From Halopenitus persicus (GTDB lineage: Archaea > Halobacteriota > Halobacteria > Halobacteriales > Haloferacaceae), in assembly GCF_900107205.1 (NCBI RefSeq), contig NZ_FNPC01000005.1:124001-188000 (forward strand): a DNA stretch of 64,000 nucleotides, given 5' to 3'. The notes beneath the pieces are model-generated. The model was not told the DNA's origin. It did no database searches and saw nothing but the letters and a program-made list of their open reading frames with translations. This document shows, in pieces, positions 9,042 through 17,601 of the stretch; the stretch's first letter is position 1, and each line of letters starts with the position of its first letter. A program made the translations under genes and the position numbers.

Positions 9042-9959
9042 ATGACCGAGCACCCGGCGTACTTCGAGACGCACGACCACGGGGAGGGATACTTCGAGAT
9101 CGACGACTACGAGCTCTACTACCGGCGGTTCGGCTCCGGCGACGACGTCCTCGTCGGCGTGCACGGCGGTCCCGGGATGCCGCACGATTACCTCGCGCCG
9201 CTCGCGGAGCACGCCGGCGAGGACCTGACGGTGTATCTCTACGACCAGTTCGGGGTCGGTCGGTCCGACGGTCCCGCACCCGGGGATTTCGATCGATATA
9301 CGGTCGACCACTACCGCGGGGAGCTCGAGGCGGTTCGGAAAGCGATCGACCCCGAGGGGTCGTTCACGCTCTACGGCCAGTCGTGGGGCGGAATGTTGGC
9401 CCAGGAGTACGTCCTCGAGCACGGCGCCCACGTCGACGGCCTGATGCTCGCGAACACGCTGGCGGACACGCAAACCGCCTTCGAGTCGATGCGGAGCGTC
9501 CTGGATGAGCTGCCGGCGGACGACAGGGCGACGATCGAGGACCACGAGGCGGAACGGGCGTACGACGCTCCGGCGTACGAGGCGGCCCTCGACGGGGCCT
9601 ACCGCGAGCACGTCTGCCGCACCGAGGAGTACCCGGATCCGGTGTTATCGACGTTCGACCGGATCAGCCTCGACGTCTACGGTCTGATGTGGGGCCCGAA
9701 CGAATACGTCCTCCTCGATACCGCCCGGCTGCGGGACTGGGACGTTCGTGACCGCCTCCCCGAGGTCGACGTGCCGACGCTCGTCCTCTCGGGGGAATAC
9801 GACGAGATCGATCCGGAGATCGCCCGCGACATCGCCGACCGCATCCCGAACGCCGACGTTCACGTCTTCGAGGAGAGCAGCCATATGCCGTTCTGGGAGA
9901 CCCCGGACGCCCACTACGAGGTCGTCGAGTCGTTCCTGGCGGAGCTGCGTTCGCCCTAG
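9042..9959 (+). CDS. proline iminopeptidase-like alpha/beta hydrolase
   Basis: A 305-residue alpha/beta hydrolase. The oxyanion-hole motif HGGPGMPHDYL, the nucleophile elbow GQSWGG (Ser), the acid in SGEYDEIDPE and the histidine in ESSHMPFWE match the proline iminopeptidase (peptidase S33) family, which removes N-terminal proline from peptides. The start MTEHPAYFETHDHGEG is chosen because a TATA-like ATTTTTTAG lies at about 9011-9019. It is divergent from the SSS symporter; a link between proline release and uptake is attractive but only inferred. Its 3' end overlaps the convergent winged-helix gene by 4 bp. Confidence 0.85.
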   Translation: MTEHPAYFETHDHGEGYFEIDDYELYYRRFGSGDDVLVGVHGGPGMPHDYLAPLAEHAGEDLTVYLYDQFGVGRSDGPAPGDFDRYTVDHYRGELEAVRKAIDPEGSFTLYGQSWGGMLAQEYVLEHGAHVDGLMLANTLADTQTAFESMRSVLDELPADDRATIEDHEAERAYDAPAYEAALDGAYREHVCRTEEYPDPVLSTFDRISLDVYGLMWGPNEYVLLDTARLRDWDVRDRLPEVDVPTLVLSGEYDEIDPEIARDIADRIPNADVHVFEESSHMPFWETPDAHYEVVESFLAELRSP

Positions 9960-10186
9960 CCGTCGATCCCCTCGGGCTCGTCCTCGTCGTCCCGGACGGC
10001 CCAGTAGGTCGACCGCGATTCGATGAGTGCGCCGCGACGGACCGCGGCCTGCAGGAGCCGGTTCGTCCGGTTCGGGTCGATTCCCAGCTCGGCCACGTGG
10101 TCGACGAGTTCGTCGGCCGTACAGCCGGGATGCTCGGCCACGAGGCGGACGACCGCCTCGACGTCGTCGGTATCAATGGAGGGCAT
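9956..10186 (-). CDS. small winged-helix DNA-binding-like protein, copy 2
   Basis: A 76-residue paralogue of the protein at 3924-4148: VEAVVRLVAEHPGCTADELV and GIDPNRTNRLLQAAVRRGALI align directly with it. The block 10030-10070 is identical in DNA to 3992-4032. The start MPSIDTDDVE (third residue of the longest frame) matches its paralogue and has a TATA-like GTTAAAC around 10214-10220. It probably binds DNA, but its target is unknown. The C-terminus (DDEDEPEGIDG) is more acidic than that of copy 1. Confidence 0.75.
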   Translation of the reverse strand: MPSIDTDDVEAVVRLVAEHPGCTADELVDHVAELGIDPNRTNRLLQAAVRRGALIESRSTYWAVRDDEDEPEGIDG

Positions 10187-10275
10187 ACCCAACCTACGGC
10201 GTCGAGGGAGTAGTGTTTAACGGCGACCCGCATCACGGCACTCCGGGCGGTCACATCACGGCACCCACGACGCCG

Positions 10276-10731
10276 TCACCGCAGTCGCTCGTGTTCGACC
10301 TTCATACAGCGGTCCTGCACGACCGCGATCCCCGCCGCCTCGGCTCGCGCCGCCGCCTCGTCGTTGCGGATCCCGAGCTGGAGCCAGAGCCCGCCGACGT
10401 CCCCCGCGAGGTCCCGTCGCTCCAGGACGTCGTCGACCACGCCCGGAACCTCCTCGCTCGGCCGGAACACGTCGACCACGTCGACCGTGACGTCCCGCGG
10501 GACGTCGGTCACGGCGTCGTAGGCCGGCTCCCCGAGGACCGTCTCGGCGTACGGATTGACCGGGACGATCCGGTAGCCGTGCTCCTGGAGATACTTCGGG
10601 ATCCGGTGGGCCGCCTTTTCCGGCGTGGTCGAGCAGCCGACGACGGCCACCGTGTCGGCGTCGAGGAGCCCGTCGACGCGTGCCTCGATGTCGGCCGATG
10701 CGTCGGACGCGGTCGGTTCGTCAGCGGGCAT
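10276..10731 (-). CDS. CoA-binding domain protein (YccU-like)
   Basis: A 151-residue Rossmann-fold protein of the CoA-binding family: VAVVGCSTTPEKAAHRIPKY near the N-terminus for nucleotide binding, VPVNPYAETVLGEPAYDAV in the middle and GGLWLQLGIRNDEA followed by QDRCMKVEH at the end. The length is normal for the single-domain family. It is thought to bind CoA or acyl-CoA; the cellular role is not established. It has a TATA-like CTTTTAG at 10757-10763, about 28 nt from the start, so it is probably expressed alone. Confidence 0.85.
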   Translation of the reverse strand: MPADEPTASDASADIEARVDGLLDADTVAVVGCSTTPEKAAHRIPKYLQEHGYRIVPVNPYAETVLGEPAYDAVTDVPRDVTVDVVDVFRPSEEVPGVVDDVLERRDLAGDVGGLWLQLGIRNDEAAARAEAAGIAVVQDRCMKVEHERLR

Positions 10732-10824
10732 AGACGTGATGCTACGCGGAGTCGACCTAAAAGTGACGTGGCCGAGTCCGGGCTCTACGTCCGAGCGGCG
10801 GAGGATAGTGCAGGATAGGGTGGG

Positions 10825-11745
10825 TCACTCCGTGTCGCCGACCGTGAGCACGGGGACGGGCGCGTCCCGGACCGTCCGTTCGGCGACGCTTCCGAGCAGG
10901 ACGCGGTCCGCGCCGCGCCGCCCCGTCGTCCCCATCACGACGACGTCGGCATCGACGGCGTCGATGCGGTCGAAAATGACGTCCGCCGGATTCCCGTCGG
11001 CGACGTGTCGAGTGGTCGTGACTCCGTGCGTTTCCGCCTCCGCGACGACCGCCTCGACGGCGTCGCCCGCCGCTTGTTCGCCGCCCGCCGCTTGCTCGGG
11101 GTCCGCCGCTTGTTCGCCGCCCGCCGCTTGCTCGGGGTCCGCGCTCGGGGCTGCCGGTTCGTCGTCACGATCGAGCCATCCCTCCTCGACGACGGAGAGG
11201 GCGTGAACCGTTGCCCCGAGCGAGTCGGCGAGCGCGACGCCGTGGCGTACCGCCCGGGTCGCGCCGGGGCTGCCGTCCGTGGGGATGAGGACGTCCTCGT
11301 AGGGGAACGTCAGCCGTTCGTCGGGCTGCATCCGCGCGGTGAGGACGGGAACCGGGGAGCGACGGACGACCGCCTCGCTCACGCTCCCGCGGAGGTACCG
11401 TGAGACGCCGGTTCGGCCGTGGGTCGACATCACGATCAGGTCGTGGTCGTACCGATCGGCGTATTCGACGATGGTGGTCGCCGGCGTTCCCTGGACGACG
11501 TCGGTCTCACACTCGATGCCGGGGGCTCGCAGCCGGTCCCGAACGTCCTCGACGATCGTGGTCCCCTTCCGCACGAGCCCGTCGACGACCTCGTTCTCGA
11601 CCACGGTCACGCTGTGGCGCCCCGTGTCCGCGACGAACAGGAGCTGGATCGTCGCGTCCGCCCAGCTCGCGAGGTCCGTGACGTGACCGAGGATCGTGCT
11701 CGCGGGCTCGCTGTCGTCGACGGGCACCAAAATGTCGTCGTACAT
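10825..11745 (-). CDS. universal stress protein with two UspA domains
   Basis: A 306-residue protein with two tandem UspA domains. Each carries the ATP-binding signature G-x2-G-x9-G-S: THGRTGVSRYLRGSVSEAV in the first and TTGRRGADRVLLGSVAERT in the second, each followed by SPVPVLT or APVPVLT. The domain linker contains two copies of a 12-residue repeat (ADPEQAAGGEQA), encoded by a perfect 36-bp DNA duplication. It is a soluble, probably ATP-binding stress or signalling protein. The gene is monocistronic and divergent from the ferritin-like gene. Confidence 0.9.
   Translation of the reverse strand: MYDDILVPVDDSEPASTILGHVTDLASWADATIQLLFVADTGRHSVTVVENEVVDGLVRKGTTIVEDVRDRLRAPGIECETDVVQGTPATTIVEYADRYDHDLIVMSTHGRTGVSRYLRGSVSEAVVRRSPVPVLTARMQPDERLTFPYEDVLIPTDGSPGATRAVRHGVALADSLGATVHALSVVEEGWLDRDDEPAAPSADPEQAAGGEQAADPEQAAGGEQAAGDAVEAVVAEAETHGVTTTRHVADGNPADVIFDRIDAVDADVVVMGTTGRRGADRVLLGSVAERTVRDAPVPVLTVGDTE
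11069..11140 (-). repeat. in-frame 36-bp tandem duplication in the usp gene
   Basis: 11069-11104 and 11105-11140 are identical. They encode two copies of a 12-residue acidic linker segment between the two UspA domains and keep the reading frame. Confidence 0.9.
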
Positions 11746-11949
11746 CTTCCGGGTACGGGTTCATACACGGGGTGGTTCCTAAGGTGTTTCCTCGGATTCG
11801 GCCGATCATCGCGTCCCGGTGGCGATCCCATCGGCGGCAACCGGGACCCCGTGTATTTCGGTTCTCCCGGCGCCGGCCGCTCCGGCGGAGTCCCCGTCCC
11901 CCGGAGCCGCCAGAACACCCATTACCCTCGGGTGGAAATAGTGATACGT

Positions 11950-12405
11950 ATGTCGAACGACCGCGTCATCGAGCTGCTCCGGAAGGCGTACAGCGACGAG
12001 ATCGAGACGGTGATGAACTACCAGACGAACGCGATCGTCCTCGATGGCGTGCGCGCCGAGGAGATCAAGGAGAGCCTCCAGACGGACATCCAGGAGGAGC
12101 TTGCCCACGCCGAACAGCTGGGGCAGCGACTCAAGCAGCTGGACGCCCGGCCGCCGGGGTCCGCGGAGTTCACCGCCCGCCAGGACACCCTCCAGCCGCC
12201 CGCCGACTCGACGGACGTCCTCTCGGTCATCCGCGGCGTGCTCGACGCCGAGGAGGACGCGATCGCCACCTATCGCGACCTCATCGACGCGGCCGAGGAC
12301 GCCAACGACCCCGTCACCGAGGACCTCGCGGTGACGATCCTCGCCGAGGAGGAAGCCCACCGCACCGAGTTCCGCGGCTTCGAGAAGGAGTACCGGTCCG
12401 ACTAG
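11950..12405 (+). CDS. ferritin-like domain protein
   Basis: A 151-residue four-helix protein with the spacing of carboxylate metal ligands typical of ferritin-like proteins: YSDEIETVMNYQTN in helix 1, EELAHAEQLGQRL in helix 2, EEDAIATYRDLIDAAED in helix 3 and LAEEEAHRTEFRGF in helix 4. It should bind a di-iron centre and act in iron storage or oxidative protection. The ATG at 11950 is the only start before the first helix; the longer upstream frame is an antisense shadow of the universal stress gene. The 3' end overlaps the convergent kinase gene by 4 bp. Confidence 0.85.
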   Translation: MSNDRVIELLRKAYSDEIETVMNYQTNAIVLDGVRAEEIKESLQTDIQEELAHAEQLGQRLKQLDARPPGSAEFTARQDTLQPPADSTDVLSVIRGVLDAEEDAIATYRDLIDAAEDANDPVTEDLAVTILAEEEAHRTEFRGFEKEYRSD

Positions 12406-13676
12406 GCGTCCGTCGAAACGAACTCGACGTTTCGGAACTCGAATCGGGCGCCGCTTGCGTCCGGTGGTTCCCCACCGCTTCCGGCCTCGCGGTCGTTGGT
12501 GTCGCGTGCGGACGCGATGGACACGTCCCAGCCGTGCGCCTCGGCGATGCCGCGAACGATCGCGAGTCCGTATCCGGTCCCGCCATCCCGCGTCGAGTAG
12601 CCGCGGTCGAATATCTCGGACCGGATCGGTTCGGGGATCCCGGGCCCGTCGTCGGCCACGTAGAATCCGTCCGGCGTCCCGTCGTCCGACTCGGCCTCGT
12701 CGGCGAGGAGTCCGACCGTGATCGTGACGTTCGAACCGCCGTCTTTGACGGCGTCCCCGTGAGCCCGCGAACCGTGTTCGGGAGCGTCCCCGTGAGCCCG
12801 CGAACCGTGTTCGGGAGCGTCCCCGTGAGCCCGCGAACCGTGTTCGGGAGCGTCCCCGTGAGCCCGCGAACGTGGACTTTCCGAACCGTGTTCGACGGAG
12901 TTCCGGAAGAGGTTCCCGAGGAGGTCACGCAGTCGGCTCCCGTCGGCGTCGATCGTTCCCAGCGGTGCCTCGATCCGCAGTTCGGCGTGGCCGGTGTCGA
13001 CGCCGGCCCACGACTCCCGGACGCAGTCCGCGAGGTCGACGGGGGCGGTCTCGCCGATCCGGGCACCGTCCTTCGAGAGCGCCAGCAGGTCGTCGATGAG
13101 TTCCTCGATGCGGCCGAGGGAGTCGGCGACGCGGTCGAGCTCGGGCGCGTCGTGGTCCTCGCGGGCCAGCTCGGTGTAGCCCTGCGCGACGGACAGCGGA
13201 TTGCGGATGTCGTGGGCGAGAACGTCGGCGAACTCGTCGAGCCGGTCCTTGCGCCGGCGGAGCTCGCGCTCGCGTTCCTTCCGGTCGGTGACGTCCCGAA
13301 CGATCCCGGTGAAATACTGCTCGCCGTCGTGGCGATGCTCACGGAGGCTGATCAGCGTGGGGACCTCGTGGCCGTCCTTGTGGAGCGCGGGCAGCTCGAC
13401 GCCGTTCCAGTCGATGTTCCGCTCGCCGGTTTCGACGTACGACGCGAGCGCCGCGCCGTGGACCGGACGGAGCCGCTCGGGGATGATCCGCATCTTCGAG
13501 CTTCCGACGAGCTCCTCGGGCGTGTAACCGAGGATGTCCTCGATCGCCGGGTTCGCGTAGACGATGCGACTGTTCTCGTCGATCGTCAACATCCCCTCCG
13601 CGGCGTTCTCCACGAGCGTTCGGTGGAACTCCTCGGAGGCGACCGGCAGCCTGTCGGCATTCCTGTCCGTGTCCAT
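12402..13676 (-). CDS. PAS-domain sensor histidine kinase with an in-frame repeat in the ATPase domain
   Basis: A 424-residue soluble kinase. A PAS domain covers about residues 15-130 (TIDENSRIVYANPAIEDILG, then GIVRDVTDRKE). HisKA carries the phospho-accepting His155 in LAHDIRNPLS. The ATPase domain has the N box NLFRNSVEHG (255-264), DDGPGIP and GYGLAIVRGIAEAHGW. Between the N box and the next strand lies an insertion of about 45 residues made of 11-residue repeats SRAHGDAPEHG (about 270-312), absent from typical kinases. No membrane helix is present, so the signal is probably cytoplasmic (redox, oxygen or light). It lies downstream of another kinase on the same strand. Confidence 0.9.
   Translation of the reverse strand: MDTDRNADRLPVASEEFHRTLVENAAEGMLTIDENSRIVYANPAIEDILGYTPEELVGSSKMRIIPERLRPVHGAALASYVETGERNIDWNGVELPALHKDGHEVPTLISLREHRHDGEQYFTGIVRDVTDRKERERELRRRKDRLDEFADVLAHDIRNPLSVAQGYTELAREDHDAPELDRVADSLGRIEELIDDLLALSKDGARIGETAPVDLADCVRESWAGVDTGHAELRIEAPLGTIDADGSRLRDLLGNLFRNSVEHGSESPRSRAHGDAPEHGSRAHGDAPEHGSRAHGDAPEHGSRAHGDAVKDGGSNVTITVGLLADEAESDDGTPDGFYVADDGPGIPEPIRSEIFDRGYSTRDGGTGYGLAIVRGIAEAHGWDVSIASARDTNDREAGSGGEPPDASGARFEFRNVEFVSTDA
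12751..12871 (-). repeat. 33-bp minisatellite inside a histidine kinase gene
   Basis: Three perfect 33-bp units (12751-12783, 12784-12816, 12817-12849) and 22 bases of a fourth. The unit is 11 codons, so copy changes keep the frame. It encodes SRAHGDAPEHG. Confidence 0.92.
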
Positions 13677-13766
13677 CCTTCACCGTCCGGAGGACCTTGC
13701 GCCGCGGCGGATAAATTCCTGCCGATGGTCGCTCGAACGACGGGCGTCGGCGGACGAGGTCGTCGG

Positions 13767-15902
13767 TCAGTCCTCATCCGTTCGGATCTCGAACCGGACG
13801 CCGTCGAGGACCTCGGCGTCCCCGACCCGGATCGACCACCCGTGTGCGGCGACGATCTGTCGAACGCTCGCCATCCCCATCCCCATTCCGTTGTCGTCGG
13901 TCTTCGTCGAGAATCCCGGCGTGAACACCCGGTCGCGGTCCGCCGGGTCGATTCCCGGCCCGTCGTCCTCGTAGACGATGCCGGCGCGATCGGGTCGGCG
14001 CTGAGTCGCTTCATCCTCGACCTCGGTCCCCGTTCCTGGCGCATCCGCTCCGTCACGACTCCCCATACCGGCGGTACCGTCCGTGATCCGTGCAAACCGG
14101 ACCGTGACGTCCGGGCCGCCGTGTTCGATCGAGTTCCGAAGCAGGTTCTCGAGCAGGCGGGCGAACGCGTCGGGGTCGGCCTCGATCTCGACGTCATCCT
14201 CGACGGTGACGGCGGTCGTGTCGGGCGGATCGACCGCGACGAGGGCCGACTCGACCGCCTCCTCGAGCCGAACCGGCTCGCGCTCCGAAACGATCTCGCC
14301 GGTCCGAAGCGTCTCGACGATGTCCGCCCGAAGGTCGTCGACGCGGTCGACGGCCGCGGCCGCCCGTTCGACGTGGTCGAGGTCGCCGGTCTCGAGCGCG
14401 AGATCCAGTCGCCCCGCGGCGGCCGATATCGGGCTCTGCAGGTCGTGTGACACGGCGCTCGCGAGCTCGTCGAGGCGTTCGGCGTGTCGTTGCAGCTCGC
14501 GTTCGCGGCGACGCCGCTCCGTGACGTCCTTGGCGGAGACGACGATCCCAGTGACCGTCCCGCTGCGGTCGGTGCCCTCACGGGCGGCCGTCTCCGCGGC
14601 GTCACCCGCCCCGTCGGCGTCGTCGGAGACGGTCACCAGCTCGTCGGCAGCGCCGGCACCGGCGACGTCCGCCACGTCGTCGGCGTCGTCGACCACCGGT
14701 CGAAAGGTTCCCTCGACGAAGATCGTCGCCCCGTCATCGGTCGGATGGGTTGCCTCGTACTCGACGTATTCGCCGGCGGCCGCCGTCTCGATCCACTCGC
14801 GAACGTCCTCGCGGCGGTCGTCCGGCCACCAGGGCGTCTCCGCGAACGGCTCGCCCGCGATCGCCTCGGGGTCGGCATCCACGTATTCGAGCGCGGTCCG
14901 GTTGATCGCCCGAACCGTGCCGTCGGGGGCGAGCAGTCCGACGAGCACGTTCGGATCGTCGAAGACGGCCTCGAACCGGCGTTCGTACCGCCGGAGCTCG
15001 CGCCCGTGTTCCTTCCGGTCGGTGACGTCGGTGATGAACCCCTCGAGGAATCGCGTCTCATCGGCGACGTCGTCCGCGCCGGTCACGCCGGGATCGGCAG
15101 CGGCGCCGGTCACGCCGGAATCGGCAGCGCGCGCACCCGGGCCGGCGCCGGTCGATCCTGGATCCGCGTCGGGAACGTCGTCGTCGGGAACGCCGCGGCC
15201 CCGCTCCCAGACCCACTTGGTCTCCCCGTCGGCCGTCCGGATCCGGTAGGAGCACTCGAAGGGTTCGCCGGCGTCGATCGCCGCCTGCACCGCCTCCCGG
15301 ACCCGAGCCCGGTCGTCGGGATGGATCACGTCGCCACCCCAGGTGAGATCGCCGGACTCTATCCGCTCGGCCGGGTAGCCGGTGAGGGACTCACACTCGC
15401 CGCCGAGATACGCCATCGGCCAGCCGGGCTCGTTCCGGCACCGATAGACGACCCCGGGGACGTTATCGACGAGCGTCTCGAGGCGTCGTTTCTGCACCGT
15501 GACCGCTCGCTGGGACCGGTTCCGCTCGACGGCGTTCTCGATCCGGTTGGCGAGGATCGCGTACTGGTCCGTGCCGGTCTCCTTCTGGAGATAATCCGTG
15601 ACGCCGGCCGAGATCGCCTCGCTGGCGACCTCCTCGGAGCCCTTGCCCGTGAAGAGGATGAACGGCAGATCCGGGTACTCCTCCCGGACCGCCCGCAGGA
15701 ACTCGATCCCGTTCCGGTCGGGCATATCGTGGTCGGAGACGATACAGTCGATCGGCGCCCGCTCGAGCACGTCGTAGCCCTCGGTCGTGCTCGCGGCGGT
15801 GACCACCTCGACCCCGTCCCCTTCCCGCTCCAGGAACGTCGCGGCCAGCTCGAGGAAGGCCGGGTCGTCGTCGACGTGGAGCACCCGGATCGGGGAGTCC
15901 AT
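13767..15902 (-). CDS. hybrid receiver-PAS-PAS histidine kinase
   Basis: A 711-residue protein. The N-terminal receiver has VLHVDDDP, the phospho-accepting Asp57 in IVSDHDMPDRNG and the TGKG lysine. Two PAS domains follow: a PAS_3-like one (LVDNVPGVVYRCRNEPGW) and a second (AVFDDPNVLVGLLAPDGTV). HisKA has SHDLQSPIS, and the ATPase domain has NLLRNSIEHG, YEDDGPGIDP and GMGMGMASVRQIVAAHGW. The start MDSPIRVLHVDD at 15902 is chosen over the 30-codon longer frame because the receiver domain begins there. Acidic low-complexity insertions lie between PAS2 and HisKA and after the N box, the same place as the repeat in the neighbouring kinase. It is soluble and divergent from the HalX-type regulator at 16086. 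Confidence 0.92.
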   Translation of the reverse strand: MDSPIRVLHVDDDPAFLELAATFLEREGDGVEVVTAASTTEGYDVLERAPIDCIVSDHDMPDRNGIEFLRAVREEYPDLPFILFTGKGSEEVASEAISAGVTDYLQKETGTDQYAILANRIENAVERNRSQRAVTVQKRRLETLVDNVPGVVYRCRNEPGWPMAYLGGECESLTGYPAERIESGDLTWGGDVIHPDDRARVREAVQAAIDAGEPFECSYRIRTADGETKWVWERGRGVPDDDVPDADPGSTGAGPGARAADSGVTGAAADPGVTGADDVADETRFLEGFITDVTDRKEHGRELRRYERRFEAVFDDPNVLVGLLAPDGTVRAINRTALEYVDADPEAIAGEPFAETPWWPDDRREDVREWIETAAAGEYVEYEATHPTDDGATIFVEGTFRPVVDDADDVADVAGAGAADELVTVSDDADGAGDAAETAAREGTDRSGTVTGIVVSAKDVTERRRRERELQRHAERLDELASAVSHDLQSPISAAAGRLDLALETGDLDHVERAAAAVDRVDDLRADIVETLRTGEIVSEREPVRLEEAVESALVAVDPPDTTAVTVEDDVEIEADPDAFARLLENLLRNSIEHGGPDVTVRFARITDGTAGMGSRDGADAPGTGTEVEDEATQRRPDRAGIVYEDDGPGIDPADRDRVFTPGFSTKTDDNGMGMGMASVRQIVAAHGWSIRVGDAEVLDGVRFEIRTDED
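15076..15129 (-). repeat. in-frame 27-bp tandem duplication in a kinase linker
   Basis: 15076-15102 and 15103-15129 differ at one base. They encode a repeated Gly/Ala/Asp-rich linker (ADPGVTGA-type) between the PAS domains. Confidence 0.85.
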
Positions 15903-16085
15903 ACCTCGGATGGTGGCGCCGCCGGCGTAATAGTGATTTCCCATCGGCGGGTTTCCGCATCCGTTCCGTCCGATCCCGGCGTCCGCCGTCACGCCAGGCG
16001 ACGGACGCCGGGCACGTACTACCCCCTGACCGTGAACTATATGCCTTGGACGACCAACACGGAATCAGGCTCGGGGGGACCGAAA

Positions 16086-16961
16086 ATGACCGATCTGGAT
16101 CTCATCGACGACTACTCGGTGCTCGTGCTCGAGGAGTCGTACACGCTGCAGGACCTCTTCGCGGACTGGCTCGATGGGATCGAGGTGCGGCCGGTCGCCG
16201 ATCCCGATGCCGTCATCGGGGCGTTCGACGCGACGGTCGCCGTGGCGTGTCTCTCGGAGACCGCCTTCGACGGGCGTGGCGAGGCGATCCGCAACGACCT
16301 GCTCTCGCGAAACCCCTACTGTCAACTCGTCGGCATTCTGTCGCGGTCGGCGTCGCTTGCGGAGCACGAGCCGGAGTACGACGAGTGTCTCCAGCGGCCG
16401 ATCCTCAAGGTCGACCTCCAGGACACGGTCGAGCGCAGGCTCGCGTACGGCATCTACAGCAGCGTCCTCCGGGAGTTCTACGACTTGAACGCCGCCTTCG
16501 TCTGGCGCCGTCGCGACGAGACGGACGACCGGGCGGACGCGGAGTCGGCGGACCGCGCCGCGGACGACGCAACCGCGGGGCGCGACGGTTCCGAGGCGGT
16601 CGACGACGGGGACTTCGAGGATCTGACCGACGACGAGATCCGGGAGCGATACCAGCGCGTGTGCCGCCAACTCGACGTCCTCCAGGGTCGGCTGTCGGGC
16701 GCGGCGATCGCGGAGATCACGCGAAGCATCCGCCGCCACAAGGACTACCTCACGACGCCGACCGCGGCGGTTGACCGCGGGCCGCCGGCGAAACACCATC
16801 CGCGTCGGTGCCCGGCCTGCAAGCTGCCGTGGGGCATCGACCACGGCAACGAACTCGGAAACGGGTTCATCAGGATCGCCGCGGGCGTCCGCCGCTGTAC
16901 TCGGTGTCAGGAGATCGTCCACGGTCTCGGCGAGAGCGGTCGGCGCATCACGAGTCGGTGA
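16086..16961 (+). CDS. HalX-type response-regulator-like protein with degenerate receiver and zinc ribbon
   Basis: A 291-residue protein. The N-terminal part (about 1-120) folds like a receiver (YSVLVLEESYTLQDLFADWL), but the place of the phospho-accepting Asp reads VAVACLSETAF, so it is probably not phosphorylated in the usual way. A HalX-like helical part follows (REFYDLNAAFV and later YQRVCRQLDVLQGRL). The C-terminus has four cysteines (CPACKLPWG and CTRCQEIVHG), a zinc ribbon. An acidic linker joins the parts. The ATG at 16086 is preferred because a TATA-like AACTATATG sits at about 16036-16042; an in-frame ATG at 16041 lies within that element. Its promoter is shared back-to-back with the hybrid kinase gene. 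Confidence 0.8.
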   Translation: MTDLDLIDDYSVLVLEESYTLQDLFADWLDGIEVRPVADPDAVIGAFDATVAVACLSETAFDGRGEAIRNDLLSRNPYCQLVGILSRSASLAEHEPEYDECLQRPILKVDLQDTVERRLAYGIYSSVLREFYDLNAAFVWRRRDETDDRADAESADRAADDATAGRDGSEAVDDGDFEDLTDDEIRERYQRVCRQLDVLQGRLSGAAIAEITRSIRRHKDYLTTPTAAVDRGPPAKHHPRRCPACKLPWGIDHGNELGNGFIRIAAGVRRCTRCQEIVHGLGESGRRITSR

Positions 16962-17052
16962 GCGCGGAGCGCCCCGAGAGCCGTTCCGCGGAGCCGGTGC
17001 GGGCCGACCAGCGGACCGGGATCGGCCGCCCCTGCCCTTCATTACCGTGGCA

Positions 17053-17499
17053 ATGGTTACCTCCCATATGGGTGCCCGCTCTACCGGTGTGACCGACGAA
17101 ACAGACGCGTCGGACGACGGATCTCCGTTCGAACCGCCAGCCCGGCCCCTGGGATACGTGGCCATCCTCGCGGCCGTGGTCACCGGAGCCATTCATCTGC
17201 TGCTCGGGGCAAACGTCCTCGGATTCAACCGGTTGTTGGGCGTGCTCTTCCTGATGAACGGGCTCGGGTTCCTCGGCGGGACCGGCCTCTACCTGACCCG
17301 CCACTGGCGCCGGGAGTTCTACCTCGTGGCGGCCGGCTACGCCGCGGTCACGGTCCTCGCGTTCTTCGCGTTCCAGGGAGTCGGCGTCGACGCGTTCTAT
17401 ATGCGAGGCAGCCTCAATCCGATGGCGGTCGTCGCGAAGGCCGTCGAGCTCGTGCTGGCGGCGGTCGCCGTCGCGTTGTACGCCGAGGATACGAAGTAG
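17053..17499 (+). CDS. four-helix membrane protein, unknown function
   Basis: A 148-residue protein with a polar acidic N-terminus and four predicted membrane helices (GYVAILAAVVTGAIHLLLG, LLGVLFLMNGLGFLGG, FYLVAAGYAAVTVLAFFAFQ and MAVVAKAVELVLAAVAVALY). This type is common in haloarchaea but has no assigned function. The start is uncertain: ATG at 17053 or 17068 both fit. It follows the HalX protein with a 91-bp gap and may be transcribed separately. Confidence 0.75.
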   Translation: MVTSHMGARSTGVTDETDASDDGSPFEPPARPLGYVAILAAVVTGAIHLLLGANVLGFNRLLGVLFLMNGLGFLGGTGLYLTRHWRREFYLVAAGYAAVTVLAFFAFQGVGVDAFYMRGSLNPMAVVAKAVELVLAAVAVALYAEDTK

Positions 17500-17577
17500 G
17501 TCAAGGCAGTAGGGGAACGGAGTCGGTCAAGGCAGTATGGGAACGGAGTCGGTCAAGGCAGTATGGGAACGGAGTCG
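17500..17577 (+). repeat. 26-bp tandem repeat, three copies
   Basis: Units at 17500-17525, 17526-17551 and 17552-17577, with one base variant in the first. The array starts immediately after the membrane-protein stop codon and lies between convergent genes. Confidence 0.92.
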
Positions 17578-17601
17578 GTCAGGGCGTGAGGACGGTCGAA
17601 G

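Noticed and set aside
11772-14450. Very long open frame (892 codons) on the plus strand
   Set aside because: It runs antisense to two well-supported kinase and stress genes and has shadow composition (Arg/Asp/Pro-rich) without motifs.
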